From Lagopus muta (taxonomy: Eukaryota > Chordata > Aves > Galliformes > Phasianidae), in contig NC_064438.1 in assembly GCF_023343835.1 (NCBI RefSeq), forward strand, positions 15,729,077-15,793,076: DNA of 64,000 nucleotides, given 5' to 3'. Each line of letters begins with the position of its first letter. Positions within the stretch are counted from its first letter, which is position 1. Shown here one piece after another: positions 46,401 to 57,100 of this stretch. The notes below the pieces were generated by a model. That model searched no databases and was not told the DNA's origin. It saw only the letters and a list, made by a program, of their open reading frames with translations. Both the position numbers and the translations under genes were made by a program.

Positions 46401-49400
46401 GCTGTACAGGGCCAACAAGCATCAGCAGGGCCCAATGTCACACTGTCCCTAGGTAGCAGTTGAGATCAGAGATATGCATTAAATAGAATTTGCAAGACAT
46501 AGGTTTGGAAGCCAAATAGAAACATTAAAGCTGTCCGTCTCCTTCCTGCAAGATACCATGAATTTAAAGTGTTTATACAGGGCAAAGGGGAGAAAGAACA
46601 ACATTACAGACTATACTGCCAGCTGAAAGCTCCTCCATCCACAGGTTGACAGATGCTGGCAGAGCCTTTGTGTGAAGAAGAACTTGCCCTTTTTCCTTGC
46701 TTTTCCCTAGGCCTTGGAGTCAGATGCTTGCAATACATTAGATAATAGGAATTCCTTCCTTGTTTGAGGATTCAGGGCACTGGAACAGGCTAACCATAGA
46801 AGCTGCAGATGTCCCATCCCTTGGAAGTGTTCACAGCCAGGTTGATCGGGCCTGTTGAAAGTGTCTTTGTCTATCGTAGGGGGTTGGAACTATGTGCTCT
46901 TTGAGGTCCCTTCCAACCCAAACCTGCATCAGACAAAGCCAGGCAATGACAATGATTGCTTCTGCAAGATCTCCAGCAGCAATGCCACCATTGCACACAG
47001 AAGGACTTCAGAGGGCCTGTCCCTGTCAGAAAAGCAGCAAGGTGAGGGATGAGGAAGCACTCACCATGGTCTGCCATCTCCTCATTCTGGGTGATGTCCA
47101 CAATGGCAGCTTCTACCTCCCGGTAGACGGGCGGCAGCACACGAACAACCTCAGGGAATAGCTCCTCATTCTTCACATGAGCCAGAATTGTGGCTTCAAG
47201 CTTTTTGATGTCATGGTGATCTGTGCAGTTGACGGCAACCAGATCTAAGATCTGAAAGAGAGAAAGCACGTCTGCCAAAAGCAAAGCCAGCAGCTACCAC
47301 TGTGGTAGTAGCTAGTGAGGTGACAGGCGGATTTCATGCTTCAGAGGCCACCAAGGAGGTGGAGCAAGGTGCTTGCCAGTAGGCATTCAGCAAAATGCTG
47401 GATACCCAGCTGAGGAAAGCCAAGCAGTTATCTGTTTGCCCAGTGAGGCTGGGTATCTTTGGACAGTTGCCACAGTATATAGACAGCATGCTGAGCAATC
47501 ACCTGGCTTAGCTTCAGTAAGAGTAGGCTTCAGACACATCCCGATTCCCTTCCAACCTAGCCTCCCTTGTCAGTCTACAAGGACAGGACAGTCTGTATAG
47601 CCAGGCACAGCATCCCTTCCATGTAAAGGGCACCTCCATCACCTTTACCATGAGGGCAGTGAGGCCACGGCGCAGGCTGCCCAGAGCAGCTGTGGATGCC
47701 CCATCCCTGGAGCTGCTCAAGGCCAGGATGGATGGGGCCATGGGCAGCCTGAGCTGGTGAGTGGCAGCCCAGCCCATGGGAGGGGGTTGGACCTGAATGG
47801 ACTTTTAAGGTCTTCTACTACCCAGTCCATTCTGTAATCCTATGATTATAGCTCTGTCTCTGTATTGCAGTGGTCCCAGAAAACCATCCACCCGCACCAC
47901 GGTGTTTGAAAAGTAAATTTCTTTCTCCTGTTTCTCCCCTACTGAAGGAGTAATGAAGTAGGCTGATAAAAATCAGGTGGATATGTCTTCATGCAACATG
48001 TAGTTGCCTCACTTCTCCCCAGGCCCTTCCTACAAGCCATGAGCAGAGATATCCATCAGAGAGCAGCGGAAAGGAACCAGCAGGTCACAACCAGCAGTTA
48101 CAGCAGTATGCAGTGTTGCCACCTCCATCCCAACCCCATGGAGCTGCTGCAGTAACTAGGTGCCTGATTTGTCAGCAAAGGGTAACCATCCCCACTAGTA
48201 CACTGTGTGAGCTAAAGGCAGACCATGAAGTGCCACCTCTTCATCAATTACCCTGCTAAACCTGCTCATGTGAGCAAGCCCAAATCCTGCAAGCTTGCCT
48301 AGTTCCCCTTTCAGCTGCAGTAAATCCACAATAATCTCAACCCTACAGTTAACGTGCAACTCTCCATCTCCTTCAGCCTCTCCCACTGGTCCACATAAAC
48401 CTCAGGTTCCTCACTGTCCTCCAGATTGTTGATGAAGTGAGTGAGGTTGCTCTTCCTCTCCGCCAGCATGGCCGCAATCTTGGCCATGATGTTGGACTTC
48501 TTCTCCTCCACCTCTTGCTTCTGACAGCAGTCCACATGGGTTCCCACAGGAAGCACCACAGAGTTTGGGACTCGCATGAACAGGTTGTTGATCCAGAAGC
48601 CAACAAGGTCCTTGAAAGCATCATCATTAGTCTGGTACCTGGAGAGGAAGAGAAAGAAAATTCCAGGTTCACATCTAATGCTTTTCCTGAAATGTAGGCT
48701 TAACCCATGCACCCTGTGCTGTCCCAGAGACTAGCTGAAAAAGCACTCACATATCCTAAGTTGTCATGGACCATACCCAAGGCCATCCTTAAGTTGCCCA
48801 TCCTTAGTCTAAGCCACTTAAACTGGGGGCTGTAGCAGATTCCTCCCATGTTGTGCATGGGAGCAGGATTTCTCCGTACCAAAAAGCCCAATTCTGATCC
48901 TCTTTCCATTTTCAGGGAGCAGCAGAAGCCATGTAGAGGCATTGAGAATGTAGAAAGCAAAGATGACAACCGCATAAATTAACTTGTTGCAAATTAAGAT
49001 ACATCTAGTGACTCAAAAGGGAGGAATTTTGTAAGGTGGCTTAATAAAATGTGTGGTCTACCAAAAGAAGGAGACAGAGAGCTAGTTAAAGCTTTTGAGA
49101 GAAGAGCACTTATCTAGGTGCAATGGATATGGCATCAGCAGTGGAAAATGAAGGGGAAAGGTTACCCAATTCAGATACATTTTCCTTCTCCCATTCTCCC
49201 CTGAATTCAGGTCTTACATGTGGAGGTTGACAACAAGGATGACGAGTGCCTGTGGTGTGATGAACACGTGGTGCGTCATGTAATACTCCAGCTGGCCAGC
49301 AAAGTCCCAGAAGAGAAAGGTGAAGTCTTCAATCCGGAACTCACTGATTTCTATGCCAACTGTTCGCTCTTCCTTGGGCACCAGTTTGGCTTGCCTCTGC

Positions 49401-51052
49401 TTCAGGCTTCTGCAGATGGTAGATTTCCCAGCCAGCGAGGCACCCAGGAACATGGTCTTGATCCTCTTGTCCTCCTGCCCTGAACCGTGTTGAAGCTGGC
49501 TGAAATAATTCAGGATCTGCTGGATGCCACCAGCACAGACCTCACTGGGGGGCTCCCTGAGCGGGTTCCCGTTGGCCTTGAACATTTTCAGGGATTGTCC
49601 CTGGAAGAGCTCCCTGGGGAGCTGGCGAAGGGCATTGTTCTGCACATGGAGCTCCTGTAGGTTCGCCAGCTGCAGGACAGGCTGGGGGAAGGTTCGGAAC
49701 AGGTTGTTGGAGATGTTGAGGTACTGGAGGCTGTTTCGACAAGCTGCCAGGTCCCTGGGAAGAGCACCAAGGCGGTTGTTGTTGAGCCGCAAGTGTTTAA
49801 GCCTGGGGAGATGGCAGAAGATGCCCTCTGGGATGACTCGGATCTGGTTCTGATTCAGTTCAAGCTTCTCTAAATAGATCAGGCTCTGGATTTCATTGGG
49901 AAAGTCCACAATCTCGTTCTTGGATACGATGAGCTTCTTCAGGTTGCCAAGTTTGGAAATGCCGGTGATGCTCCTGAGTTTGTTCCTGTCGAGGTCAAGG
50001 CTTTCCAGAGCAGGGTTACTGAGGACTGCTGGAGGCAGCACCCGCAGCCTTTGGGTAGAGAGCGTCACCTCCCGCAAACAGTCCTGCTCCTGAACTGGCA
50101 TGTGGGACAGAAAGGGTAGGTAAGGACCGGTTGGAAGAGAGACTTTCACTCCTATGGCTGCAGGTCATCCGGTCCCTTGAGACCTTGAGCTTGGCAAAAC
50201 TTTGAGACAGAAAAGCAGAAGTAAAACACAAGAGCCATCTGCACAGCATGACCGCAGCAGGAGGATGTTGTCTGGGCCTGAAAGCACACACAGTGGTAGA
50301 AGAAATGGTGCCCACCAGACTTTGACCAGAAACCCAAGAGCCACAGTAACAGTTTTGCTCTCACTACGAGAACATCAGCAGCGTTCATCTGTCCTAATCT
50401 CAGCTGTGGGCCAGCAGGATGGAGCTGCTTTCCAAATAACTCACCCTCTCACTGCCACTCAGCCCCAGATCCAGCCTGCAGCTGGGTGATGTGCTGAGGC
50501 CAGGGATAGTGAACACACTTCCTCTCTCACATCCTTACCCTCCAGATGGGTGCTGCAATTCCTCTCATTGCTGCTGCTGCCCAGCCTGACGCTGGGGAAT
50601 AATGCAGGGACGGTGAGGGTTTTCCAGAGAACAGGCGAAGGGAGCTGCACATGGGCTACAGGCAGCCCCAGAAGGGGATAATCAGAGTAAAAGATGTTGC
50701 ACGTGGGAAGAGAGTTAGGGCTAGGGGATGAGGATGTCAAAACACCAGAACAAAACACAATTGAACTCGCTCTCCTCTCCCTTGTTTCACTTCCTTGCTA
50801 GACAATGCTGACACAGAACTCCCTTGTGCAAGATGCCCTGCACAGGAGTGACTCGCCAGCTTTCATCACTACCAGCTAAACCTAGAGTGAACACCCAGCC
50901 CAACTGGAAAGCAAGCTCTGACCCTCTTCCAAGTACCTCTCCTCCATTTCCTCTAGAAAGATAAGCCCTAGAATCCCCACCACCACCTGACGCAGGCCCT
51001 GTGGGCAGCACAAAGCTCTGGGCAGCTACTCACAGGCTCTGGGCTGGGCCAT
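43456..51052 (-). CDS. LRR-ROC-COR (ROCO family) GTPase, MFHAS1-like, 11 inferred coding exons
   Basis: Exons on the minus strand: 51052-51034, 50094-49218, 48638-48347, 47251-47065, 46331-46141, 46053-45566, 44782-44625, 44398-44239, 44156-44086, 43706-43600 and 43473-43456. Phases match throughout and give about 855 aa. About seven leucine-rich repeats (residues 25-205) precede a Roc GTPase domain with P-loop GASLAGKS (224-231), DFAGQ switch (270-274) and THVD guanine-specificity motif (332-335). A COR region follows (about 400-680). The tail (about 737-814) has a Cys/His-rich stretch. No kinase domain follows, unlike LRRK1/2. MFHAS1 is the closest architecture I know, but there most of the coding sequence is in one exon. 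The N-terminal exon and the 44239/44156 junction are the least certain. By analogy with MFHAS1, a role in innate signalling is possible. Confidence 0.85.
44783..45565 (-). other. ROCO gene intron with CR1
   Basis: The donor is CACAG|GTGCGC and the acceptor CTTTGCAG. It includes the CR1 fragment at about 45095-45264. The rest is unassigned. Confidence 0.65.
45095..45264 (+). mobile_element. CR1 LINE 3' fragment
   Basis: Sense CR1 tail with 'ggaggcattcaaggccagat', 'caacctgatctagtggg' and 'ccattccgtgattctat'. The copy is relatively well preserved at its 3' end. Confidence 0.88.
46332..47064 (-). other. ROCO gene intron with CR1
   Basis: The donor is CATG|GTGAGT and the acceptor CTTCTAG. It contains a CR1 tail at about 46740-46925. 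Confidence 0.65.
46740..46925 (+). mobile_element. CR1 LINE 3' fragment
   Basis: The CR1 tail is recognised from 'actggaacaggctaacc', 'tcccttggaagtgttcac', 'gggggttggaacta' and 'ggtcccttccaacccaaac'. Confidence 0.82.
47252..48346 (-). other. ROCO gene intron with CR1
   Basis: The donor is ACT|GTAGGG and the acceptor CTCTCTTTCAG. It contains the CR1 tail at about 47655-47848. The remainder shows no feature. Confidence 0.6.
47655..47848 (+). mobile_element. CR1 LINE 3' fragment
   Basis: The CR1 tail includes 'ggcgcaggctgcccagag', 'ggagctgctcaaggccagga' and 'ccattctgtaatcctatgat'. Confidence 0.85.
48639..49217 (-). other. ROCO gene intron splitting the Roc domain
   Basis: The donor is ACAT|GTAAGA and the acceptor TTCCTCTCCAG. 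It separates the P-loop/switch half of Roc from the THVD half. No repeat or RNA gene is visible. Confidence 0.7.
50095..51033 (-). other. ROCO gene first coding intron (inferred)
   Basis: The donor is CCT|GTGAGT at 51033. Two in-frame acceptors are possible: CACATGCCAG before 50094, preferred for its pyrimidine tract, and ACCTGCAG before 50157, which would add 21 codons. Nothing else is recognised in it. Confidence 0.5.
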
Positions 51053-51072
51053 GGCTCTGTAGCGAGGCACCC

Positions 51073-51116
51073 GCTGGATCCTCCCTTTGCTCAGGCTGGA
51101 TCCTCCCTTTGCTCAG
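51073..51116. repeat. Perfect 22-base tandem duplication near the ROCO start
   Basis: Two identical copies of a 22-base unit beginning GCTGGATCCTCCC lie head to tail at 51073-51094 and 51095-51116. They sit 21-64 bases upstream of the inferred start codon, between it and the ISRE-like motif. Confidence 0.9.
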
Positions 51117-51137
51117 CCTTTCCCTTTCGTTTCCTCC
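51117..51137 (-). promoter_or_regulatory. ISRE-like element upstream of the ROCO gene
   Basis: The minus strand contains GGAAACGAAAGGGAAAGG: three GAAA half-sites in the order GAAA-C-GAAA-NN-GAAA, including a full GAAANNGAAA. This is the same spacing as the IRF7 ISRE. It lies about 65-85 bases upstream of the inferred start. No TATA box is evident. Function is inferred. Confidence 0.6.
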
Positions 51138-51765
51138 TCTTGCCTGGCTCCCCTCCTCCCTGTGCTCTGCCTGGCAACACAACCTCTCTTTCTCCATCCA
51201 TCCCCAGGGCAGCTCCTAATAATGCAAGCACCTCTGGGCAGAAACCAAGCCCTCATTCACCATGCTCAAGTAGCAAGAGGAAGGGATCCCAGTCTCCTAT
51301 TTCTAAGTGCCTGGAATTTCGAGGACTTGGGAGCCGATCCCTTCTCAGGCCCTCCACTATTTGCATTCTCTTTTCAGACAGAAAAAACAGCAAAACTGCA
51401 CAGCAACTTAATTGTTTCAATAGTACTGCACAAAAACTCAGAGAGCTTATTCTTACAAAGATCTCCTCTCCCAAAGTCACTCTAGAAGTCATCTACGTGA
51501 TGAAGATCACGTGGGAGCAGGTCTCAAGTCAACCTCCATTGGTGGTGTTGACAAGCAGGGGAAGGACAGCAACAGGTTACATTACTACCCAACTGTGGCA
51601 TGCATTCAATAGACAGAACTTCTTCCACTAAGTAGGTGGAAGCACCCAATCCAAGGAAGGCAGAAAACAAAAAGAATGCCAACAGAATACGAGAAAAATA
51701 ATTGGTGTAACGTGTTGGAAAAGGCATTTTTAGGTGTGTTTCTCAGCATAAGCCAGCCCCTGAGT
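51138..51765. other. Intergenic stretch between the ROCO promoter and the PHRF1 3' end
   Basis: Only about 0.6 kb separates the ISRE-like motif from the distal candidate PHRF1 poly(A) signal. I see no feature in it. Confidence 0.55.
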
Positions 51766-54123
51766 GGGGCAATTTCATGAGTTTATTTTCAACAGTAGAT
51801 AGAATGAAAGACTCAGTATTCTTCCTCACATAACTTAAGGGTAAGCACTTGCAGTATGGGTTTTTCAGTGCTCTCCTAGGCAATGGAGGTGCAGATGTCA
51901 TTAAAACATAACATCGCTAACAATATATACACTGCTGATACATCTTTGTGCCAGGGTGCAATCTTAACTGCTAATTCAAGGCTACGACCCACCAAACATT
52001 TAATGCAGAAAATCAGACTGAGGAGAAACCAGAGTGTTTGTTATGGTCTCTCTCACCAAGAGCATAGTTGCTTCCAGTATTTAATTAAACCTTATTTTTC
52101 ACACTAGCTGCCCTTCTCTGTGTATGTGGGTTACTCCAGAGTCATTCCTACGACAACCCAAAAGCATTTCATTTTCAATTTAGGTATATTCACAATGTAG
52201 ATCACGCTCTCCTCTTGTATCAACAATGCCACAAAGGTTTCTGAACTTTATTTTGTCAAGAATTCTATAAGCAGCATTTCTATTTACAATCCCATACCTA
52301 CCCATTAGATATAGATTGGAGAAAAAGTTTAGCTTTAAAACTAAGACTTCTCTACCAGATAAATTCTCTTGAGGTACTAAGGAGAATAGTATGCCAAAAA
52401 ACAGGATTCATTCCAAAATTTTCAAAGGAACCCAGAACTTACTAATTCTTTGTTCATATTCCATTTATACTTTCATCCGAAGAACAGAGCAGGAAAAACT
52501 ACCCCAAAATGCTCTGGGCTTGTCAACAGCACATCTTAGGATGCTGAAATGTGGCAGTGAGGCGTTTTGCTAGGCCAGATTGGGGATAAAAACAAAAAGG
52601 CCAAACCCCAGCACAGTCAAAATTATACTATGCAGATAGAAACCTCTCAGAAACCTCACAATAGAGGTCAGAAGATCAGAGCTCACTGAAAAGTCAGGCA
52701 TGTCAGCAACAGATGAGGGGCCTTGCTATTTTTTTGTGAGTTAATCCCATGCTCATCAGGAGAAATACAGGTTGAAAAAGTGCTTGATAAAACAATCATC
52801 CCAGAGAGCCTGTTTTCTCTGTAAGATGAGCAGCAGGACCAAAGAAGGTAGTTTCCATGTGCACTCAGAACTGCTGCTAAGTGTTCCAACAGACCAGCTA
52901 TATTCATATGTAGTTCCCTTGGAAAGAAACAGGCAATTCTTCTCTTCAGCTTCCTTGTTTAATGCTTTCCCTCTTCCTAACACAGGCAAAAGCAGAAAGG
53001 TGTTGAATGTATTTCTAAGTATTTCAAAGGATCACTTAAACACTGGTTGCTCTGCAGTACACGTGAACAAGGGGTGCTTTTAAAGAAAGCCAGATGAAGT
53101 TATTACACATGCAAGATCTCCTGCTTCTTGGGAAGAAAAGCAGTCCTCCTCCTCCTTCCTAGGAGGAACAACCACTTATCCAACTCCAATCCTCAAGAAA
53201 CAGAGTACTCCTAATGTGTGCATGTTTATACAGAATGGCCAGAGAAAGAGGCAAACAAATGACACCTGCTATAGGACTAAAACCATTCAAAATAACTTTA
53301 TAAATTCTGTCACATTTCTGCTTTGTACATCAGTTCACTCTTGTTCCTCAAGCTTGTTACTGAAAATTCACAACGTTTGCTTTTTGTTTCATTTTTTTCC
53401 TGAAAGGCAGACATAAAACCAGCCATCAGTGCATTATTTACAGAAGTGCAACATAATGTCCCTCCCCAAAATTAAACTTTTCACTAACGAGATACTTCCA
53501 ACAGAGTGAAAATCAACACCACGCCTCGAGCAGTGTTTCTGAAGTCAATTTATAAAGGTTAGCTCATTTCTGCAATCCCCAGACGACAGAGCGAGTAAAG
53601 CTTCGCTCACCATCGAGCAGGCTAAAAATACCACATTTCAAGTATTAAATCAGAAATTCCTAAAGACAATCCATATTTCGATAAATAAACACAAGGGAAA
53701 CAGTATATAACTCTCAATATACTGTATATGAAAAGTGGTGTCCAGTTTCAAACTTTTAGCAAGACAGGTGCACAGCCCCAAAAATGTGATCAAAGTAACC
53801 CTGAAAACTGTAGCAATCCGGGAGTCCTAAACACAAATCTCTTCTTTGTTTCTCCTGGAATTACTCTGCTGGTCTGAGGCATTTGATTGTTATTGAGTTC
53901 TACATCTATAGGTAATAAAAAAAACAAAACAAAACAAAAACTCCAAGCTCATTCCCATATGGAAACAATTCAAAAGCAGGTTCAGCAGATAAATCCTATC
54001 ATAAACTTGCTTCTCTGCAATCGGTTTTTGATGAGATGTTACTGCAGATCTGTTTTTCCTTCTGGAACAACGTTCTCAGCCAAAACAAGTTCAAATCAAG
54101 TCACATCAGCTGCAAGCTTGCTC
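51766..54123 (-). other. PHRF1: PHRF1 3' UTR (extent uncertain)
   Basis: This is AT-rich sequence downstream of the TGA at 54126-54124 with no supported ORF. AATAAA signals on the minus strand at 52252-52247 and 51787-51782 bound it at about 1.9 or 2.35 kb. Confidence 0.45.
51782..51787 (-). terminator. PHRF1: Candidate distal PHRF1 poly(A) signal AATAAA
   Basis: The plus strand is TTTATT, so the minus strand carries AATAAA 2.3 kb after the PHRF1 stop. A nearer AATAAA lies at 52252-52247. Confidence 0.4.
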
Positions 54124-57100
54124 TCAGTTTTCCACTTCACGAGTATCTTCAACATCAGCCTTCTTATGCTTCCTCATATGTTTGTATTTTTCCACATATG
54201 CCTTCACCAGGTTAGCTACCTTCACAGGGTTGATCTCTCCACTTTTGCTGTGACAGATCTACGAGGGATTAGACAAGGCATTCAGTCAGTGAAAGGTATC
54301 ACGACAGCTCAGGAAGACAACAAGTGATCAGAAACCCTAAGCTTCCCAGAAGAACCAACTCCTGCAAAGGCCCTAGAGCCTCATACCAGGGCATGCAAAG
54401 CAGACAACTCAACAAGGATAATTAAGTTCTCAGCCAGCATCAGGGTAGGTCTATCCTCTGTAGTTATTTGTAAGATGTACAACATATCTTGGTCTAAATG
54501 CACTCGAGCACGTCATATCAAACTCCTATCCATGATAACTGCTGCAATTCATGGTCTGTCTTAAAGAGTTCAGCCTCTGCTCCGTTACAATGAAACGTAC
54601 TGAGCAGATTTATCCAAGTGTCAGAACAGCCTGGCACAACAGCCCAAGCTAATGACTTCCACAGAAACATGTATGACTGCACCCACAAGTGTATTAGAAC
54701 ACCAGCACAGTCGTTATGCTCGGCCAAAGACTAGGTAAGAAGTTCTCAAAATCAGAGCTGCCCTGTAACCCTAGCTTGCCTCTACTACACAAGTAATATG
54801 CAGCCCCAAGAGCTGGACGCTGCTGTGCTTTCACACCTCTGCCACTGCAATAGGTGGAGCAGCGCTCACTGGTAATGTTTTACTTTAAGCACTGCAGAAA
54901 TTGCCCCAGCACTTATCTACTGAGCACTAACTGAGTGCAGAAGTGTCTCCACAGGCGGAATTAGTCATTTCTATTGCAGGGTCTTCCTGTGGTTTCTATT
55001 TAACATACCAAACTGCACTGCCATAGTCCAGCAAATTCCACACAATACACAGTGTTAATTTCCCCCTTTTTTTTGGGGGGGTGTCATAATTTAGAGGGAG
55101 GAATGCTCAGACAAAGAACGTGCCAATTTTGAGGACCCATTCTAAGGCATGTAGCATCTGCTCCCTTTCTTCTAGAGAACTCAAAACTTAACCATTGTTC
55201 AGACAAGCATTCAGTGACTTCATCAGCAACTGGTTTTGCTCAGTTTTTCTGCAAGCTGGATCTGTGTTTCATACACGCCATGGAGGAGAAGATGCAGAAC
55301 TGCAGTCATTATCTCAGGAATTTTGATTTATGACAATTTTCCAGTGATATCAGGAAGGCAGGGCAGAGAGAAAACAGTTCTGCAGGGTATCATTTAACGA
55401 CCTCAACATTAATTGCTTTCACAAGACAACATGCATTTTTCTAGTGATAAGGTACTTTTTTTCCAAACCACAATCCAGTCAGCACTAAGTTTTGAGGCAA
55501 AAGTCAACGTCAGCCAAACAGCTAAGCCCTCTTCTAAAGTTCAGGGACATCACAGGTGCCCAAGGGATCAACAAACTATTTCTTAACCCTAGGAGAAGCA
55601 GCTTGACAAATGTGGAGGAAGTTTTTAATGAAGGAGGTTTAACCTTTTCCACTCAAAATACGGGCTGTGTAACATTTCAGCCGAGGCAGCTGAAGGCACC
55701 TGATCCACGCCTCTGAAAACAACTTATAAAAGCAACAGTCTGATAACTCTCAATGGCACTGCTCAGCCTTGCTTAAAGCAACTAATGTGTTTCACGAGAC
55801 CACGGAGACCATGTCAGAGTCCAAAGATCTGCTATTTTAATCACACACATTAATTAAGCACAATGACTGAAGCTTGCAGGTGCAATTGATAGGCCACCAC
55901 CTGTTTCATTAACTGCTCAGCTCCTCCCCTTTGCTGCCACCTTACCTTCTGCACGGCTTTTCGAAGAATGTTCTTGTACTCCTCCTTTGTAATCTCCCTC
56001 TTCTGGTAAAAGGGTTTGATAGCAAGTTTCACTTCTTCTACAGCCCTTTCCTGCATGTGAAGCTTCTTCATGTACTGCACAACAAAGAAAAGTTTGTTAC
56101 CATGTGTTAGCATGCAAGCACTTTCTGAATCTACTTTTCTCTACTTTCTTATGCAGAAGTGCATAAATGAAAATACTCATCTCACCTTTCAAAAAACCAT
56201 GTAAAAACCAGTTTGAAACGATCTGCTTTAAAAATCTTGAAACAACTTCATGCTATGAGGAATTCTTGCTTTGTGTAACACTATTCTGTCCCAGAAAATG
56301 TGCTTTTAACAAGTGAACATAACATCTGCTTACTAATCTCTATCTACTTCTTCCCTTCTGGAAGCTCTGAAGTAAGCATCTGTCCATCAAAATAGGGACA
56401 GAATCTAAAAGCAGCAAGCCACAGCCACACAGAGAAAGCCTCAGGTATCTCTGCAAGTGCTCTAAAAATTACAAAGTTGCTTACAAATTAAGGAGAAGAG
56501 ACGGCATCAAAACTTACCCTGTAAGATCCAATTCCTAAAAACTGCTGCTCAGAAATGAAGGTTCAGTGGGGGACATCATTTCACCAGTTTAACGTTATAG
56601 TAGAAAATAAAACACCTGGCAAAGTAACTGTTTTTATGCTAACATCTACTGAGAGCTTAGAGCAGATCATCTGTACAGCAAATCCAAAACCTGGCAGCAA
56701 AGGAGTAGCACTTGCAAAATCTCCAGAGTATTTTACTATCTCTACATTTTTAGTGCTGATTAGCAGCAGGATACAGTCCTACCTCTCCATATTGATGTTT
56801 ACTTCAAAACTGAGGGAGAGAAGGAAAAAAAACCCAAATAAACAGGTGTTTGGAGAAGCCTGGACATTCTGGTTTTCTGAGAGTGACTTCCAAACATTCA
56901 TGCATTCAAGCACCGTGAGAATGTATGAGATGTTTTGAAGTCAAGGTTTTCTAAGAGTTATGAACTAAATTCAAATAAACAGCTCATTTGTGTACTGCTT
57001 CTAATTTCTAAATAGTGGCTAATGCTTCAACTAACAGGACTGCAGGTTGCACGTGCAATTCTAGTGCATTTGCAACTTGGTAGCATTCACTCACTTCCTC

